Source of the DNA: Mnemiopsis leidyi
Taxonomy: Eukaryota; Ctenophora; Tentaculata; Lobata; Bolinopsidae
NCBI GenBank assembly: GCA_000226015.1
Contig: JH155985.1
Span: forward strand, 91,332-148,416
Length of the DNA: 57,085 bases
Reading direction: 5' to 3'
Shown here: positions 10,928 through 25,900 of the stretch, one piece after another
How the letters are laid out: every line of letters starts with the position of its first letter
Position numbering within the stretch: position 1 is the stretch's first letter
The notes under the pieces: generated by a model
Databases searched by the model: none
The model's input: the letters and a program-made list of their open reading frames with translations, nothing else
Told to the model about the DNA's origin: nothing
Position numbers and translations under genes: made by a program

Positions 10928-13900
10928 CTGAAACAGATACAGGTCATTTTAATTTAGGTGAAATACTTTCTGTTATATAGTGAGCCATGGGCAACGAGGG
11001 CTGTCAGTGTCGGATATAAAAATCGGCCGTTGACAATGCCAATAGGAAATGACCATATGTTCATTTGACGGCAATATTCTTCTTGATCATGAACAAGCAT
11101 CAGGCTAAGTGAATTAGTGAAGATACGTCTCAGAAGCAAATGCGAACCAGTCAATAAAATTGATAATTTTCAGGAACCACTGGATGAGACGTGAGCTGGA
11201 GATCGCCGAGCTTCTTAAATGTCAAGTTTGTTATTTTCCATGCCTTAACTTCATAATTTTGCCTTAAAATTTACTTTTAGATTCTGCTTCATCAGAAGAT
11301 GTGACCGGCTCTGCACTGACTTCCCCGTTTGTTGATTCCTCAGTTGTCACGCCCTCGTTGGCGGGCTCTCCTAGAGTACCCCCTTCCTCAGACATGCTCT
11401 TCTCTAACTCTTCTTTGAGTTATACTATATGAGAAATTTTTTGGGCGAGTTTATCATCATGTGTTACCCGATGGTAATGGATATACTTTCGGATTACGGC
11501 TTATCTCAATGAATATCTCAATCGCAGATGGATTCATAAGTCAACATAAAAGCTGCAATCAGGCTGATGGCATATAGTTCGTCAAACGAAACTTAAGGCA
11601 ATATATAATAAGAAAGCTAAATAAAAGCTATGCCTTTCTATCATTTTACAGTTAATGATTGACTGTAAGTCAAACATGCTTTCACAATTGATGAGTAGGC
11701 AAAGCTATAAAGCTATATTCAGATCGTCAGACTAAACTTGAGGCAATATAATAAGAAAGCTAAATAAAAGCTATGCCTATTTATCATTTTTCAGTTGATG
11801 ATTGACTGTAAGGGCAAACATGTTTTCACAATTAATGAGTAGGCAAAGCTATAAAAAAGAGTCTGCTCAAAAGATTACAACAATACGATAAAGCCAGGTG
11901 AAGAATAAGATATGGACTAAGCGACTACAAAGCGAAGAACTATAAAGTTCCCTAAAACCGCCAAACCAACTTTCTAATTGTACGAAATTGACATCGGATA
12001 AATTCACAGCCTCGAATAGCACTAACCAAACAGCTTTAACATTCACCTTGGTAAATATGCACATAAATTAACTGATTAGATGGATATAGGTGAAACGCAG
12101 CTCGCGTCCACAACGGCTTTAATCCGGCCGCTGCTGACCAATGGTACAGCGAGGTCGGGCAGGATGATGGACGAAAGTCTGGAAACCCTGTCAAAGAAGG
12201 ACTAAAGTTTGCGTTACAGCTCGCAGAGCAATACAGTGAATACGGAGACCTGGCGATGATAAAGTTGACAGTTCCAGCTAATAACGCAGCACGAATACCC
12301 TGACACTGACGTGCCAGACGCGGACAATATCAAATATAACTCACTGTTTTCGGGGGTCGTGCGAATTCTCATCGCCGAGGATGGGCTGTAGTTTCGGTCG
12401 AAGTAGATGGGTCGAGTTGGTCGCTTCACTTCCGTGCTGTGGATCACGTCCATGCCCGAGTTCATCGAGCGACTTCTGGTCAAATTAACCCCCTGAGGGA
12501 GAAATCTTGTGAGGCAAATATGCCGACGTTCCATGCATGCAGCTCTATTAAATTATGTTAGGAATGCAATCAGATATCCCAGAAAACGGGAGAAATCCCG
12601 ATCGGCATGAGGCACCAAGCTGATCTAGGGATTCGGGAACAAGGTCTGTCCGTAACAACGCAAGCATGTATACGAGTCGATAATCACGGATTACAGTGTA
12701 GTTATTGGGCTTCTCAAGCGAATCTTAGGTAGCAATTAAACATCACAGAACATTCTGAGGATGAAAGGAAACGTCAACGTACGCAAGATGTGATATCAGT
12801 TTGGCTGCTACTTAGCGATTTGCAGACTTGGCTGATCTTGGCTGCGGTTCCGGCCAGGTCGAAGTTTGGATCTCCTCCGTTCGGAAATGTACTTGCCATC
12901 ACTGAAATTAGAGGTGAAGATTGTAACAGTTGATGTTGGTTTTCATTATTAAACATCCAACGTAATATGCTAAACAGTGAAAAACAGTGAAACAATACCT
13001 CATCTGTATATCTTACATAACTACACAATGCCCTCTTACCATTTAAATACACAAAGTTAAGAGCCTGGATCAGAGACCCAGGTCGGAGTATAGAGTACAA
13101 AACAACTGATACGAGGTGTAACAAGTTTAAACCTGGACTCAGGGCCGGAGACAGAGATTTGTACATAGCTGGTGGCGAATGAGTTAGAACTACAATTAGA
13201 GAGATCTACGTATAAACTGAGAGATTTACGTATAAACTGAGATTTCTACGTTTAAATTTCGATATAAGGGCACCTGTATACTCTTAAAGTTCTGGGAGAG
13301 TGTTAGAATCGGGGGGATTCTTGACTTATAGTTTACATGTCAGAATTTGAATGTTACTTGGGAACATGACATAATGGTGCCAAGAAACTGACTGTGACAG
13401 GATAATCATACAATCGCTCTGATTCCGTTATTTAGTCAACTTCAGGGCTATAAGTTGTCGTACAACCTAAATAATACTACCTCAATGACATTATTGACTT
13501 GATCACTTAAAACACCACTCGTATAAAGAAAGACTTACCGACAGCTAGACTGGCAGCAGAACCGGACCGCGCCAGCCGATCCACGTGGGTGTTGGTCTGA
13601 GAGCCGATACTGTTCTGAACAATCCGGTTCTCTCTGTTGCTGTCACTGCTTAGGTTCCGTGCTCTGCTGGGGTGTCTGAGGACATTGCAATACGCCATGT
13701 TATGTTGCGTGAATTCCTTCTTTTGGTGTTAAAAATGTTAAATTGCGTGAATTCCTTCTTTTGGTGTTAAAAAGCGTTTGAATTCCTTCTTTTTGGTGTT
13801 TAAAATTTATACAACGATCATGTAATGGCTCACCCCGTGACAATCTTGCATCAAAAAGTTTGAGCGAAATAATATTAGAGGATGTAAGACAATAGAGTGC

Positions 13901-16900
13901 ACGATAATCCTGAGATAAACAAGAGTAACCAACCTAACACTAGCTGGAACGTGGTTGTCAATGTAACTACCGTTAACACCGAAAGCAGCCTCACTGAAGG
14001 GCTGGCAGTAAGGGGAGGTAGAGCGAGGTCGCTCCTCCACCGGGTCAGGGGAGTTCCTTTTCCAGGTCGGCTGGAACATCTCTGTGTGCTTCCTGGCGCT
14101 CACTGGAGGTGGGCAATGTTGTAAGTACAGTACGGAGGTGGGCNNNNNNNNNNNNNNGTTGTGAGTACAGTACGGAGGTGGGCGATGTTGTGAGTACATT
14201 TGTAGACAGAAAAATGTTTGTACCTGGTTTAAGAGTCCCATCATATAGTCCTGAATCCTGAGAAACCCAATTTCTACTTTGTCTTGTTAGCTTGCCAGGG
14301 TGGGTCTTACACTCGCAATCATGACTGAAACAAAGAACATAGCAAGGGTTTGTGTCAGCAGTGATTTGATCGGCTACTATGTCGATACTCGATAGACGAT
14401 AGGTTTCCGTTAGATTAGTTTAAGTAGGTTACTACTAGGTTTAAACTGACTAGTACTAGATTACTTTAGGAAAAACATTTTAAAGACAAGAAATTGTGGC
14501 GGTTTTTAGATAACTCTTCCATATTTTTGATAAATTGGACCGCAAAAGTTTTGATTTTGTGTATTTTGCCACATTGATCTCTTATTGACAAATTGTCGCA
14601 ACAAGACGCAGATGCATTACACAAAGAAAAATATTAGGATTTAGCTTATCAATTGCTGATCCCTAACAATTTTATTTGGTATTTCGTTACAATATTTTGT
14701 TGACGTAATTGTGGAGTTTCTTGCTTTGAATTAAATATGTCTCGCAATTTAATATGCCAAACAAAATTAAAGTTACACGTTACTTCAGGTTTTCAGTAGC
14801 CGACAGATCTACGCTAAACTTTATGAAGACTTTTTAATTGCTTTAATAGGATGGGGAAGTTCGAAAAGCGAATTTGCTCGAACAGACGGAAACTGAGATG
14901 ATAATGATATAAAGAAAGGAGCTGATGTAGAATAGAGAACAGCGTATACACGGCGTGTCAAAGTAGAGTAATATCACGGAGAGACGTCAAAGATGTTGAA
15001 GCTCCTACAGGGAGCCATGATTTGCCCAAATAAGGGACAGACCGTTCATGGAGGCTACATTTATTCATCTTCTTGACGCCAGGAGAAGAAAGGAGCTCGC
15101 TTCGCGACTGAAGAACGGCTTTCAACTAGATAATTCAAATTTCCTCTTTTGTACCCCCAATTTATGACAATTGAGGTGTATGTTAATTAGCTACAAAATC
15201 TAAATTACATGCTGTATTCTTAGTAATCTAAAAGGACGTTTCGTGCTAGCTAATGGTTATCATATCCTCATCACCCTTAATTAAATAAACAAGAAACCAC
15301 GTACCTGTCCTCTGGATCAGCCACATTCTCGAGACTACCCAAATACTTGGACTCCGGTCCTGGCGATACCGGGCGTCTCCTGCTATCGACTGAAATTGAG
15401 GGATATTACACATGGGTAAAATTACATACGAGTTTTAGCAAATGTGATGAGGGTTCTGACAGGTAAACTCACAACTGACTTGCATTTGGACAGAGGGTGA
15501 CAAAACATGAAGGAAACGTGGAAATTCTCTTGTGATCGCCTAATTAGAATACTTTGACAAATAACTAAAATAGACAATGATATATGAAAAAAAAACCGGA
15601 AACGCTGTCAAACAAACTCACAGTATGACGTAGGAGAAAGATAGAACATTAAATCGTTGAGACTAAGGGGCAGAACTGTTGGGGTCTCTACACATCTACA
15701 AAATCAAATAAGGGTCACCTTCCTTCTCTGTTAGAATGGCATAGGTTTCGTGATGATGTGGTTGAGCTAGTTTAATTTGAAGGAAGGACGACCTAATTTA
15801 CGATGTGTGTGTGTGTCTTTAAGAGAAATTATAAGGCTCCCGGTCCCCAAATGTTCCGGGAACTTAATGAAATTGCGGTGATAAATGTATTGAAGAGCAA
15901 AATCTTGGACCGTGAAATAACCATAAATTGAGGGGAACAAATTTTCAGAAACTGACGAACAACTCAACAAAGTGGGTCCAATGAAGGACACCGGTGATGA
16001 GGTCCCTGGAGGAACGCGATAACGTAATTTTATAAACTTTAAAACGAGGTTCTAGCTTCTAGAAGACAGAGCAGTACAAGGGCGAGTATAACATTATATC
16101 AGGGCCATATGGCGGTGTGGAACATGATATCTCCACCGCGTCTGTGAAGCTAGGGAAACATATTCCAATTTGTGTGACAGTTGAAGTTGTCCAGTGTAAC
16201 GGTCTCGTAGCTTGGGGTAGTCTACTGTGGTAGTCACTTCTGATCTACTTCATAGCAGTGCATGTTTATTTCACACAAGGGCGTTTTAGGAAGTGAAATA
16301 TAGATATAACAAGTTAACTTACTTGAGAGTGAAGCTGAAAGAAACAAAATATAAAATAAGATAAGAAACTTTGACTACGGCCAATTTGAAGCAGTCGGCT
16401 TCTAATACCTTAAATTGTAACAATGTTCAGGATGAGAAAACTACCGGCCGCCGGCATCGAAAACCACCCACGGGCCAAGGCACCAAGAACCATGCAGCTA
16501 ATAAAGTAATATCCATCATAACGACTCAGCAACAAAGAACAAATAGACTGGGCGAAGATGCGCGAAGTGAGGAGCTATTGTAATGAATATCAGAATGTCA
16601 TGATATAACCACGTCATTGTAGGTCCGTTCATGACGGTCTGTTCATGACGTAGTTTATAACTAGGTTAATTATAGTAGCTGAGTTATACAGTTACACTCC
16701 AGGCGATCTAGCATACAATGACAACTCGTATAAAACAAAACTATAGACAAATGTAATAAGTATTCTGTGAACGGAAATGGTCGTGTGAAAAATAATGGTA
16801 GTGTCTTTTATCATGATTTTCAAGTTAACGATCCGAGCGAATCAAAAAGAAGATAACTAATTCTTCAACAGAAAACGCAAAGGCTCTCACTAAATATAAA

Positions 16901-19900
16901 TAAGATTCTGGAATATGCGATATATGAATAAACTAGTTAACTACCTACACTTAGAGTCGACGAAGGTCAGATCATTGGCAATGGGAAGCACGGAATTCTA
17001 TCGGAAGATATAATCCGATCTGCGGGAGTCGTTTGAATGATATTCATAGTGAATAATTCATAGCCACTTACATTATACCGATAACATTTTAAATAACAAT
17101 CGTCCGACTATAAATAAATTTAAAATAACCACAAATCTATAAGAATGAAATCTCCCAGAAGAAGAGAAAGTCTGCCAAGGGACGGGAAGCATTACCATTA
17201 CAAGAAGCTTCCTATTTGCAAAAAGGGACAGAAGGGGAGAGCAGTAAATTACACCGCTTATAGAGCTCTGACACGGCTCTTTTATTGATACGAATAACTA
17301 TAACGGTTACATTAAAACAGAGAAATGGATTGTTAGGTTACATATGTCATTGATGGAATATTAAAACAAGAGAGCTAACGTGGTCATTAAAGGAGACGAA
17401 CTACAGATTAGATGATGGGTAACCGTCTTAACGAAGTATCGACAATAGGTTTATAGGGTACAGACTCTGTACCCTATAAACCTATTGTCGATACTTCGTT
17501 AAGACCCCGTACAGACTATGAGTTTATAGGATACAGACCCCGAAAAAAATATAGGTTTATAGGGTACAGACCCCGCACAGACTCTAGGTTACAAGATCGG
17601 TACTTCAAAGTCCTAGACTGATCGACATTATAAAATAAACAAATTATTGAGAGATTCATTGGTTGGTAAATGTGATGTGTGACGTTGTTGAAACAGAAGA
17701 GAAGAAAGGTTTTCGGAAAATTACAAAAACATAGCCTATGTTTGTGGGTTTGTTACTCAAGTAAAACGCCAGGGATTAGGTGGAACCTTCGTGCTAAATT
17801 CATATTCACTAGCCTCAAATTATTTGTATAATAGTATAGTGTTGAAAAGTATTTAGACATAGCCTAAACCAGCACACAAAACCCTTTCTAAGAGAGACCC
17901 CAACAAACCAACAATAGCTGCATGGTAAGGTCACGTGACAACACATAATGACAAAACAGCTGCTAACAACAAAGTACTACAATACACATCACACGCTACA
18001 GTGAAGAAAACAATAGACTGAACTACACAGTAGTCTTATTGGAAGAACACCGGGTATCCACTACGCTTACCTTACTATGACGAACAATTGAGATTAGTAA
18101 ACACTGCTTCTTGTCAGCTTCCGGCCATATCGCAGAAAAATAAGTAGATCGATTTTACCATGTGTTACTATGTGTACTGACTTTACCGCGACTCTGTACA
18201 GAGTACTACAGACTACAGTATTACAATTTCAGTATCGGTACTTAATTACTAAAACCTGAGGTTCCTACTTTCTATCAGTGCACGCACTGTCGTGCAGAAT
18301 GTTGCTCCAGGTAGTGAAAACAAGTACCTACTTCTCTACTTTACATTAGGCTTATTCCTTTCTTGAAAATATCAATTGTTTTGATAATTATCAGATGATT
18401 AAGGATTACCGCTCTATCTTCCCTGACCAACTCCTCTTAGCCTTCGTTACATCACCAAGTCTTTCAACCCGGTTATAATTATATTGATGGAGAGCACATG
18501 GGTGCAAATATATGTTAAAATTTGCTATATTTAAGGTTCCGAAGGGTTTTTTTATAAAATTCGAATATTTTAACCATAAATTCGCCAAAAATGTGAACCT
18601 CACGTGCTTTCAGCAAGGTAGAGGTTTTTGCATACAGTTCCTCTGCAATTGTTTTGAAATTGATTTAAGTTGAATTGGAGTGAGTAATTCTGGCTGCCTC
18701 GACTCACACAAAATGATCATTTATCACATCGACTACATATACATCGACTACATATACATCAACTACATATACATCGACTACATATACAATCATGAGCAAA
18801 GAGGAATTCAAATTTTAAATTATCGCTGAAAATTTGGTAGTTGGTCGATTATCAAGATGAAACGCTGTATTGAACCAATATTTCTAATGACTTTTTATTA
18901 TAAATTGAAGACACAGTCGAAATTTATGTATTTCGATGAATAATGAATACATATTATGTATTTATGTACAGATTAATGTTTCCACAAAGAAAATTAAAAA
19001 CTTAAAATTTCATTTAGTCCAAAAATTTAATGTAACGTCGTTACAATTAGATCGCAATTGACGGTCCAGACTTGGCATAAAAGTTGAGTTTGTATTTGTC
19101 TTCTGTCATTCTAACTCGATTAAAACAATTGTGTCACAGATGACCGGAGATACCTCAATAGAAGAAAATTAGGAGAATGAATAGGTTTCGGTCAATGGTA
19201 GAATGCAGTCGCTAATTCTTATTTGGCAAAGTCTTCCAGTGTTTTATTCGAATTAAAACAATATGGTCTGACTTGACTGGTCTAGTGTCTTCGGCTTGAT
19301 TTTGTTATGTCATTGCAAGGCTCAGAAATGTAACCTTTTTGAGGGAACTTCCTGTAAAAGTTTTGTATTTAACGAGTACTGTTCACCCAGGATCAAATTG
19401 TATGTTGGCAAGCTGCTGTCAAAAACAACTCGAAAATGTGGCCAAGACGGTTCAGATTGCATTCTACAAGTGACTTGAAGGTCGTAAATGCCGATAAGCC
19501 TGCAATATGTCAAACTGTAAGGTGGCCGCAACGTCCCAAATCCCACATTCCGATCAGTGATATGTCTCGTCTAGAATGTCCGAGGTAGGATTGTTTTATA
19601 AAAGAGCAGTGAATTAAAGAATAGCTAGTGCGGAGAAAATATCATTTTGTGGAGTACACAGAATTGTAGTGCCTCAGTTCTCGAAATTGTATTATTTTTC
19701 AAGATGTATTTTCTGGAGCTGAGGGGGTTATGACATTCGAGTTACATACATTTACAGTATTTCAGATGTGATGTAATAGTCCACTCAATATCGAAAAAAT
19801 CAACCTATTTTGTTATTTGGTAGAACTAGAACTACTAACTTAATAATTCTTAAGAATCGCTAGCTTTTGATACTGATTCGCGACCAGACGTTCGTTCAAT

Positions 19901-22900
19901 CGGTCACGCTCAACACATTAGAGCGTTAGCGACCATCGAACATAAAGTATAGCATTCCGAGGTCTTGGCGTGGTTGATAAAGCGTCCAATGGTAAAGAAT
20001 TGAGATCAATTTTCATTGTAAAATTGTAAACTGATATTTAAACTATTTTACGGATCTTCCACTAAAACAGTATCTAACAGCGAACTGGGGTGCACTGTCA
20101 CGTGTCCTAGGACTATACTAAAAGTGACCATTAAAAGTGATAAAAGAGGTAACCGTCTCTCAGGTACGTATTCAGCTTTAACAGAGCATGTTACACAACT
20201 TAAGAATAATCCCAGAAATTGATCTTAGCAACTTGCTGTGATTTGGCACTTTCGAGTAGCTAATTACTACTAGCCAGGAGGATTAAGAAACTTAAGTCTT
20301 TATAAACTTTAGTTTTAACTCTTTATAAAACTTTTTACACATTTCGGTTCCTATTGAAGGTAATTTCGGGAAACAATTCATGGATATAAACTGCGGTTCT
20401 TTTAGGTGACCAAATCAATCTCTCAATTTATAAATTACTCGATGCACCTTCCACCACCCAATCACCATTCGTAGACAAATGAAAATTTAAAAAAATCGAT
20501 TATTGAAAATCCCCGAAAAACTCACGAGATTTCCCATTGAGAGCGTAGTAGTATTGCAGCTTATATGTCGGCAAGTAGTCCCTATTCCAGCTGAACTTCA
20601 TCTTCAACTTCATCTTAAATCATGTTATCTTTAGGAATGTTATCTTTTTCACTGCGAAGTCTTCAGTTTGAAATCCCCAATTTCGTTTCCTGGCGATGAT
20701 CTCCTGTACCTCACGTTCAAGGTGACGCCCAAGTGTTGTACAGACAGCGGCTGTACATACTAAAACAGACAGCAAAGAACGCAATATGGCGCACAACAGA
20801 ACGCTAAGCGGTCCACAGGAGAGAGCTAGCCGGAAGCTAGGAATCTTAACGGTTGCTATGGCAACAAGCAATGTTATATAGCGGTCGGTACGGTACACTA
20901 AACGGCAAATAAGTTCAATATTCCGGCCTATACGTGACTGATAATGGAGGGTAATTGATGGTCACGTGATAGTTATAGTATACTGCGTAAAGAATGGTTA
21001 TGAGGATTAAGGAGTGTAAGGACTGTACATTACAATATAGCCATAGGCCATTGACAGAACAGCATATAGGTTGTACGATACGACTCGATAGGGCTGAGTA
21101 CAAACCATTTGTTAGACAGAGTCAAATAATTAATGACACACTTACTGATCAAGACTTCTTATTGCAACAGACAAATGTAAATACAGACAATCAGAAAGTA
21201 AATGAATTTATAGATGCAGGAATCAGAACCAAAATGAAGCAGAACTTACTGAGCGACAGACCTTCGAACATAGCAACTTTTCTCAGGATTTTGGGAGAGG
21301 GGAACTTCTTCCTGGGTAAGGGACTCTCTATCGGTATGAACACATTAGGGTGGGGGGAGACGATCCTGACGGGAGGACTGGGACTTTTAGCAGGCGGAGG
21401 GGATGTGTCGTTAAATAGTTTCGCTATAGGAGTTCGTCGTTCTGAGGGAGGAGGTGCGGTTACTTGCTGCATGTTCACCTACTTTGGAACTTAGTCAATG
21501 TTTTAATTTGGTAGAGAGGTCGAGAAGTATTTTAGAATCGTGCTCTGTTTTCCAGACACCTATAAGGGGTTCCTGACAGTAAGCGTGAAAATTTAAACCT
21601 ACCAGTCAGGTCTGGTATCCGGACTTCAACATCTACAGGGTTAACTTCGTCGTAACTGATGTCCACCTGAAGGTAAGATTGTTCTTAGTTTTAGTTGAAG
21701 GAGGAGGAGAAGATTAAAAAGATCGAATGCTCAAAATTTGCGGTTCCCTGAGGGACCGGTTTTTATAATAGTCTTTTGGCCCCGACTATCCTGTAATTTT
21801 ATTCAACATAACAATTGAAATTATATGGTTGAGTAATACGGTTGGGACCAACAATTGAAATTATATGGTTGAGTAATACGGTTGGGACCAACAATTGAAA
21901 TTATATGGTTGAGTCATACGGTTGGGACCGAGTGACACGAGGGAACTATGCAGATGCTGCCTTGCCTTGGCCGTCTATTTTGGTAACTTGGCACGTCCAG
22001 CAACAAGTCTGCCAACAATTACGTTCTCGACCAATGGCCAGTGAACGTGTTGTTTATGATTTGAAGGTTTAGCTGTTACCCAAGGAGACACCATTACACC
22101 AAGTCGTCGTTAAATTTGAATGAAAATTTAAATGAACAGAGAAGAGACGCGGTTCCCTCTTTGTGTTCAGAATGTGTTGGTGTTTCAAATAACCTATTTA
22201 GACTCAATACTCATATATATGTTACGTCAATTCCTAACGCGCTAGGGACATGGATCAGACGGACAACGATAATTTTACTGAATGGCTATATATAGAGGCG
22301 CTCTACATTTCTGAATAATTTCTGTCAGTGGCAGAAACTTTATAATGATATTTTTAGTAATTTATTTAGCCGTCCGGAGTTATTATCTATATCCTGGGTT
22401 TAAGAGATAAACTCCATAAAAATAAAACAATAGATTATCTTATAGCTGTTTATATATCAGAGTGTCGGAAGGTCCTAATCTTTCATAGTATTCGGTCATT
22501 GCAACCTTAGTGTGAGATTCATACAAACTGTGTGCCAGCATTCCAACCCTCAAGTGCATTAAGGAATAGAATTCTCGCACGCTAATATCAGATGTTGCAA
22601 TCGCTCTGATGATTGCTTTTTTCCTAGGATTGATTTTATAAACCTCGACATATGGCTGGCACGATGTCAGCTTGATATGGTAGAATTACCCACTCAGTTC
22701 CACAAAGCTATTGTCGTGATACTGGTTCAACTTTATTGAGAATGACATCGTAGTGGCATTCGACTGAGCAAATCAGCACCATCGATAATGGGACGAAATT
22801 AGGCTGCGAAATCGGCGCAAGCTTCTTGTTGCCCATCTTACAGCTCTTCTAACAGCTTAATAATCTTAATTAAAATCCGAACTAAGGTGTTGCGTGATCT

Positions 22901-25900
22901 GTAAAGATTTCTCTTTCAAATCATTTCACATTTCGTTCTGGGCGAGAAGCTGGAAGCTTTCAGGACGCTGTACAGCTGCACATTCTGTGAAAGTTCACCT
23001 GAACTAACCTGATAAAGGGATGTGTGATTCACCTGACTAGGAACGACTTGCACAGGCACCCATTTGTTTGCTGTCTTCTTTCTGTTTTTGTACTTGGAAC
23101 GAAGAGAGCTCATTTTTTCTTTCGGTTTACTGAACTTTTTCTGCAATTCACTGTAAATGAACAATAGAATTAAAATAAAAAAATTAAAAAAAAAATCTGC
23201 CTAGGTAAATTTAACTTCACAAAACTCCGTGCCTATTTATGTGTCGCTTAGTCAATGTGACAATAAAAATTTTAATCAACATCTCACAATCATAGATTGC
23301 CATTTATTTTTTGACCAATATCAGTATCCTATTGGTGGACTAAAGTTACAGTTAATAATCTGGGCGTGGTTTAGACCTTACCCGAAAAGTTGCTTGTCAA
23401 TCTTGACTACATCGGATGGTTTGACCATCTTAACCCCAGCCCGACCCGCAGTGTGAGCTGTCAGCCTTTCTGTTAACGTCTGTGCAAGGCTGGATATCGG
23501 AGATAGTTCCTGATCGTCTTCGCTCGGCTTCTTTTCTCTGTTACTTGGATCGTCGCCAACTCCCCGCGAGGGTACTCCTATGTTGTTCTGCAGGAAGAAG
23601 AGATGAGCTTCGTCAAGGAGATCGTTTTTCTGCGAGCGAGTAACCGGGTTCCGGCGGTGATATCCTGGAGCATCCCCAGAAGAGGCCGACCGTTTTAAGG
23701 ACCCGGCTAGCGGGTGTCGGACTATCTCCGATAGCAGCCCCGTGGACAAGACCTTGCTGTCAGGATCACACGGGTTGTTGCTCGGTTGAAGGGAGAGGTT
23801 GGCTGGGTCAGGGACATAGTCTTGGAGAGCAGTGAGGGATTTAGCAGGAGCAATCTGGTTGTCTTCCTCGTCATACTCCACTCTCTGAGATGAGGTACAC
23901 ATTAGTTATTTAGGAGTTATACTATAGTTATACTTTAGTTATTAAGTAGTTACACTTTAGTTATGCTATAGTTATACTTAGGAACTTGAACGCGTTTCAA
24001 AGTAGCGTCAACGGACCTGTGGTGACCATAAATGGGTTACTTAAGTCCAATATGAATGAGTTAACATTTATAAGACATGGAACAGCACGATACTCAAAAT
24101 ACACCGCCGCTTATTCTGAGCATTCAAATCGTGGGAGAGAAAGAACTAGGAGTGAAAATTAGAGATAATCCTGTCCACGATCAGAACACCGGCAAGGGAG
24201 CATGTTATTTCATTTCTAGGTGTTACACAACAATGTAGATGAAGTTACGAGAAATTGTTTAAAGTTCTATCCCTGAACTGGAGAAGAATGTGATTAAAAT
24301 TGTTTAAAGGACGAGGACCCGAGTTCAACCAGGGGGTTCTCATGATATGTAAGTTAGCGTGGAGGGTTTAAACTTTGTTGAAACTTTTGTTTTTGTCGAA
24401 CTAGTTTCCGAATTAGTGCAACGCATTTCGGTATTTTTCCGTTCACCTGCAATTTCGAATTAATTGTGCCATAAATTTCCCTCCAGACAAAACAAAGTTA
24501 CATCAAGCGTCGAATTTTTTCGCTAAATTTATCATTCCACAGCACGATACTTTTGTCTCTCATATACGATAAGTTCCTTCCTTGGAACTCCCCGCACAAT
24601 GGCCATTATATAAGTATCTATGTGTGTAAATCATGCATTCAATGCTACGTACTGTCAGATTCAATACTGAGACACTTAGTAAGAGCGGACAGCGCCGCCT
24701 CTTACAACTTTACAAGTTATGCAACTTCGAGTTATGCATCAAGAATCATACTACTGATTCCGATTCTGATGAGTATGCATGAAGACTGCATCAACTTCTA
24801 GGACTAGACTAAGGTTTATGAAATAGTTTGTATAACTTGATATGGTTTTTAATTGCTTTCTTAAATTTCAAACGAAGTTAGTATTTGGATGTAAGAACAT
24901 AAATTCATATATTTTACTGAAGAATCTGAAACCGCAATTCCCTGTGACTTAAATGATCTTTTCAAATTCCTTTACTTTTAAGAAGACCATTTTCCCGTAC
25001 CACTACACGTCAACCTTTTAAGGCAATATGTAGGTAAATTTTGGAGTTTTTTTCATTCTTGCCGTTATTTTTTTCATTAACTCGCTTTATGGTTTTAGAA
25101 GAAAGTAATATTCAAAGTGGCAAAGTACAAAGCTTAGTAAGCTATTCATTTTGCATTTAAGAATTCAGCCGAAATTTTGTCCAACTGAAACCAGAGCACT
25201 AATTTATAACGGAAGCAATAAATTCAACCGTGGTCATAGTATTGATTATAGTGTTGATCCATGTTTTTATCAAATTTTCCATAGCTGCGAAGGAACAGAG
25301 AAGTCACGACATTTAAACAACTTGCCGCGACAGTTTACTCAGTTTTCAATTCTTGATTCAAACATGTACACATTATAGTCTGACTTATATTCGGTTTAAC
25401 AGCCTGTCATCGCTTGCAATACCCGACAGAATGTCCTGACTCAGAAACTTTTACCAGGCAATAAACCGACCAAATACTCATTTTAGTTCGACAAATTTTT
25501 GTAACTGTTCAAAAACTTCGCTTATTGATCTAGCAGCTCTAACATTACAGTGGAAGCGCAAACAATATAAAGTTCATACTTTGTCAATTGTCGGTTTCAC
25601 TTTCTAATTTTCTTTTTCAATTACATTCGCACAGTTTAGAACCGCACAGTTTAGAACCGCACAGTTAAGAACCGCACAGTTTAGAAGCGTTATAAAATAC
25701 TGGTAGGTGGCAATAGTGGGCAGTAGCAACTTGGCCAGTGAAACAGGTGGTTATTTGCACAAAACTATTTTCGATGTATTTTATCATTATCACTCTCTAT
25801 AAATTTGTTGGTTTGCGGCGTCAAAATGGGTTATTTAATTCTAATTTTTGTCTCGGAAACCACCTCTTTGACTCTAGGAGTTACTACCAATCAGAGACTG

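Larger units (their letters stand above)
15390..21249. other. large intron of the headpiece gene
   Basis: It holds a candidate microexon at 16323-16334, an 81-bp palindrome at 17425-17505, a 15-bp minisatellite at 18727 and an RFX X-box at 20852. There is also a strong minus-strand donor (TAAG|GTAAGC) near 18071, preceded by CTTCCGGCC, which could mark a non-coding alternative first exon. No further coding exon was recognised. Confidence 0.55.

Noticed and set aside
20620-20898. 92-codon minus-strand frame with a hydrophobic stretch
   Set aside because: It runs through the X-box promoter-like sequence, has no splice or family support, and the hydrophobicity may be chance.
20994-21494. 166-codon plus-strand frame close to the internal X-box
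   Set aside because: Its second half is antisense to exon 21441-21250, the first half has no recognisable domain, and no splice evidence supports it.
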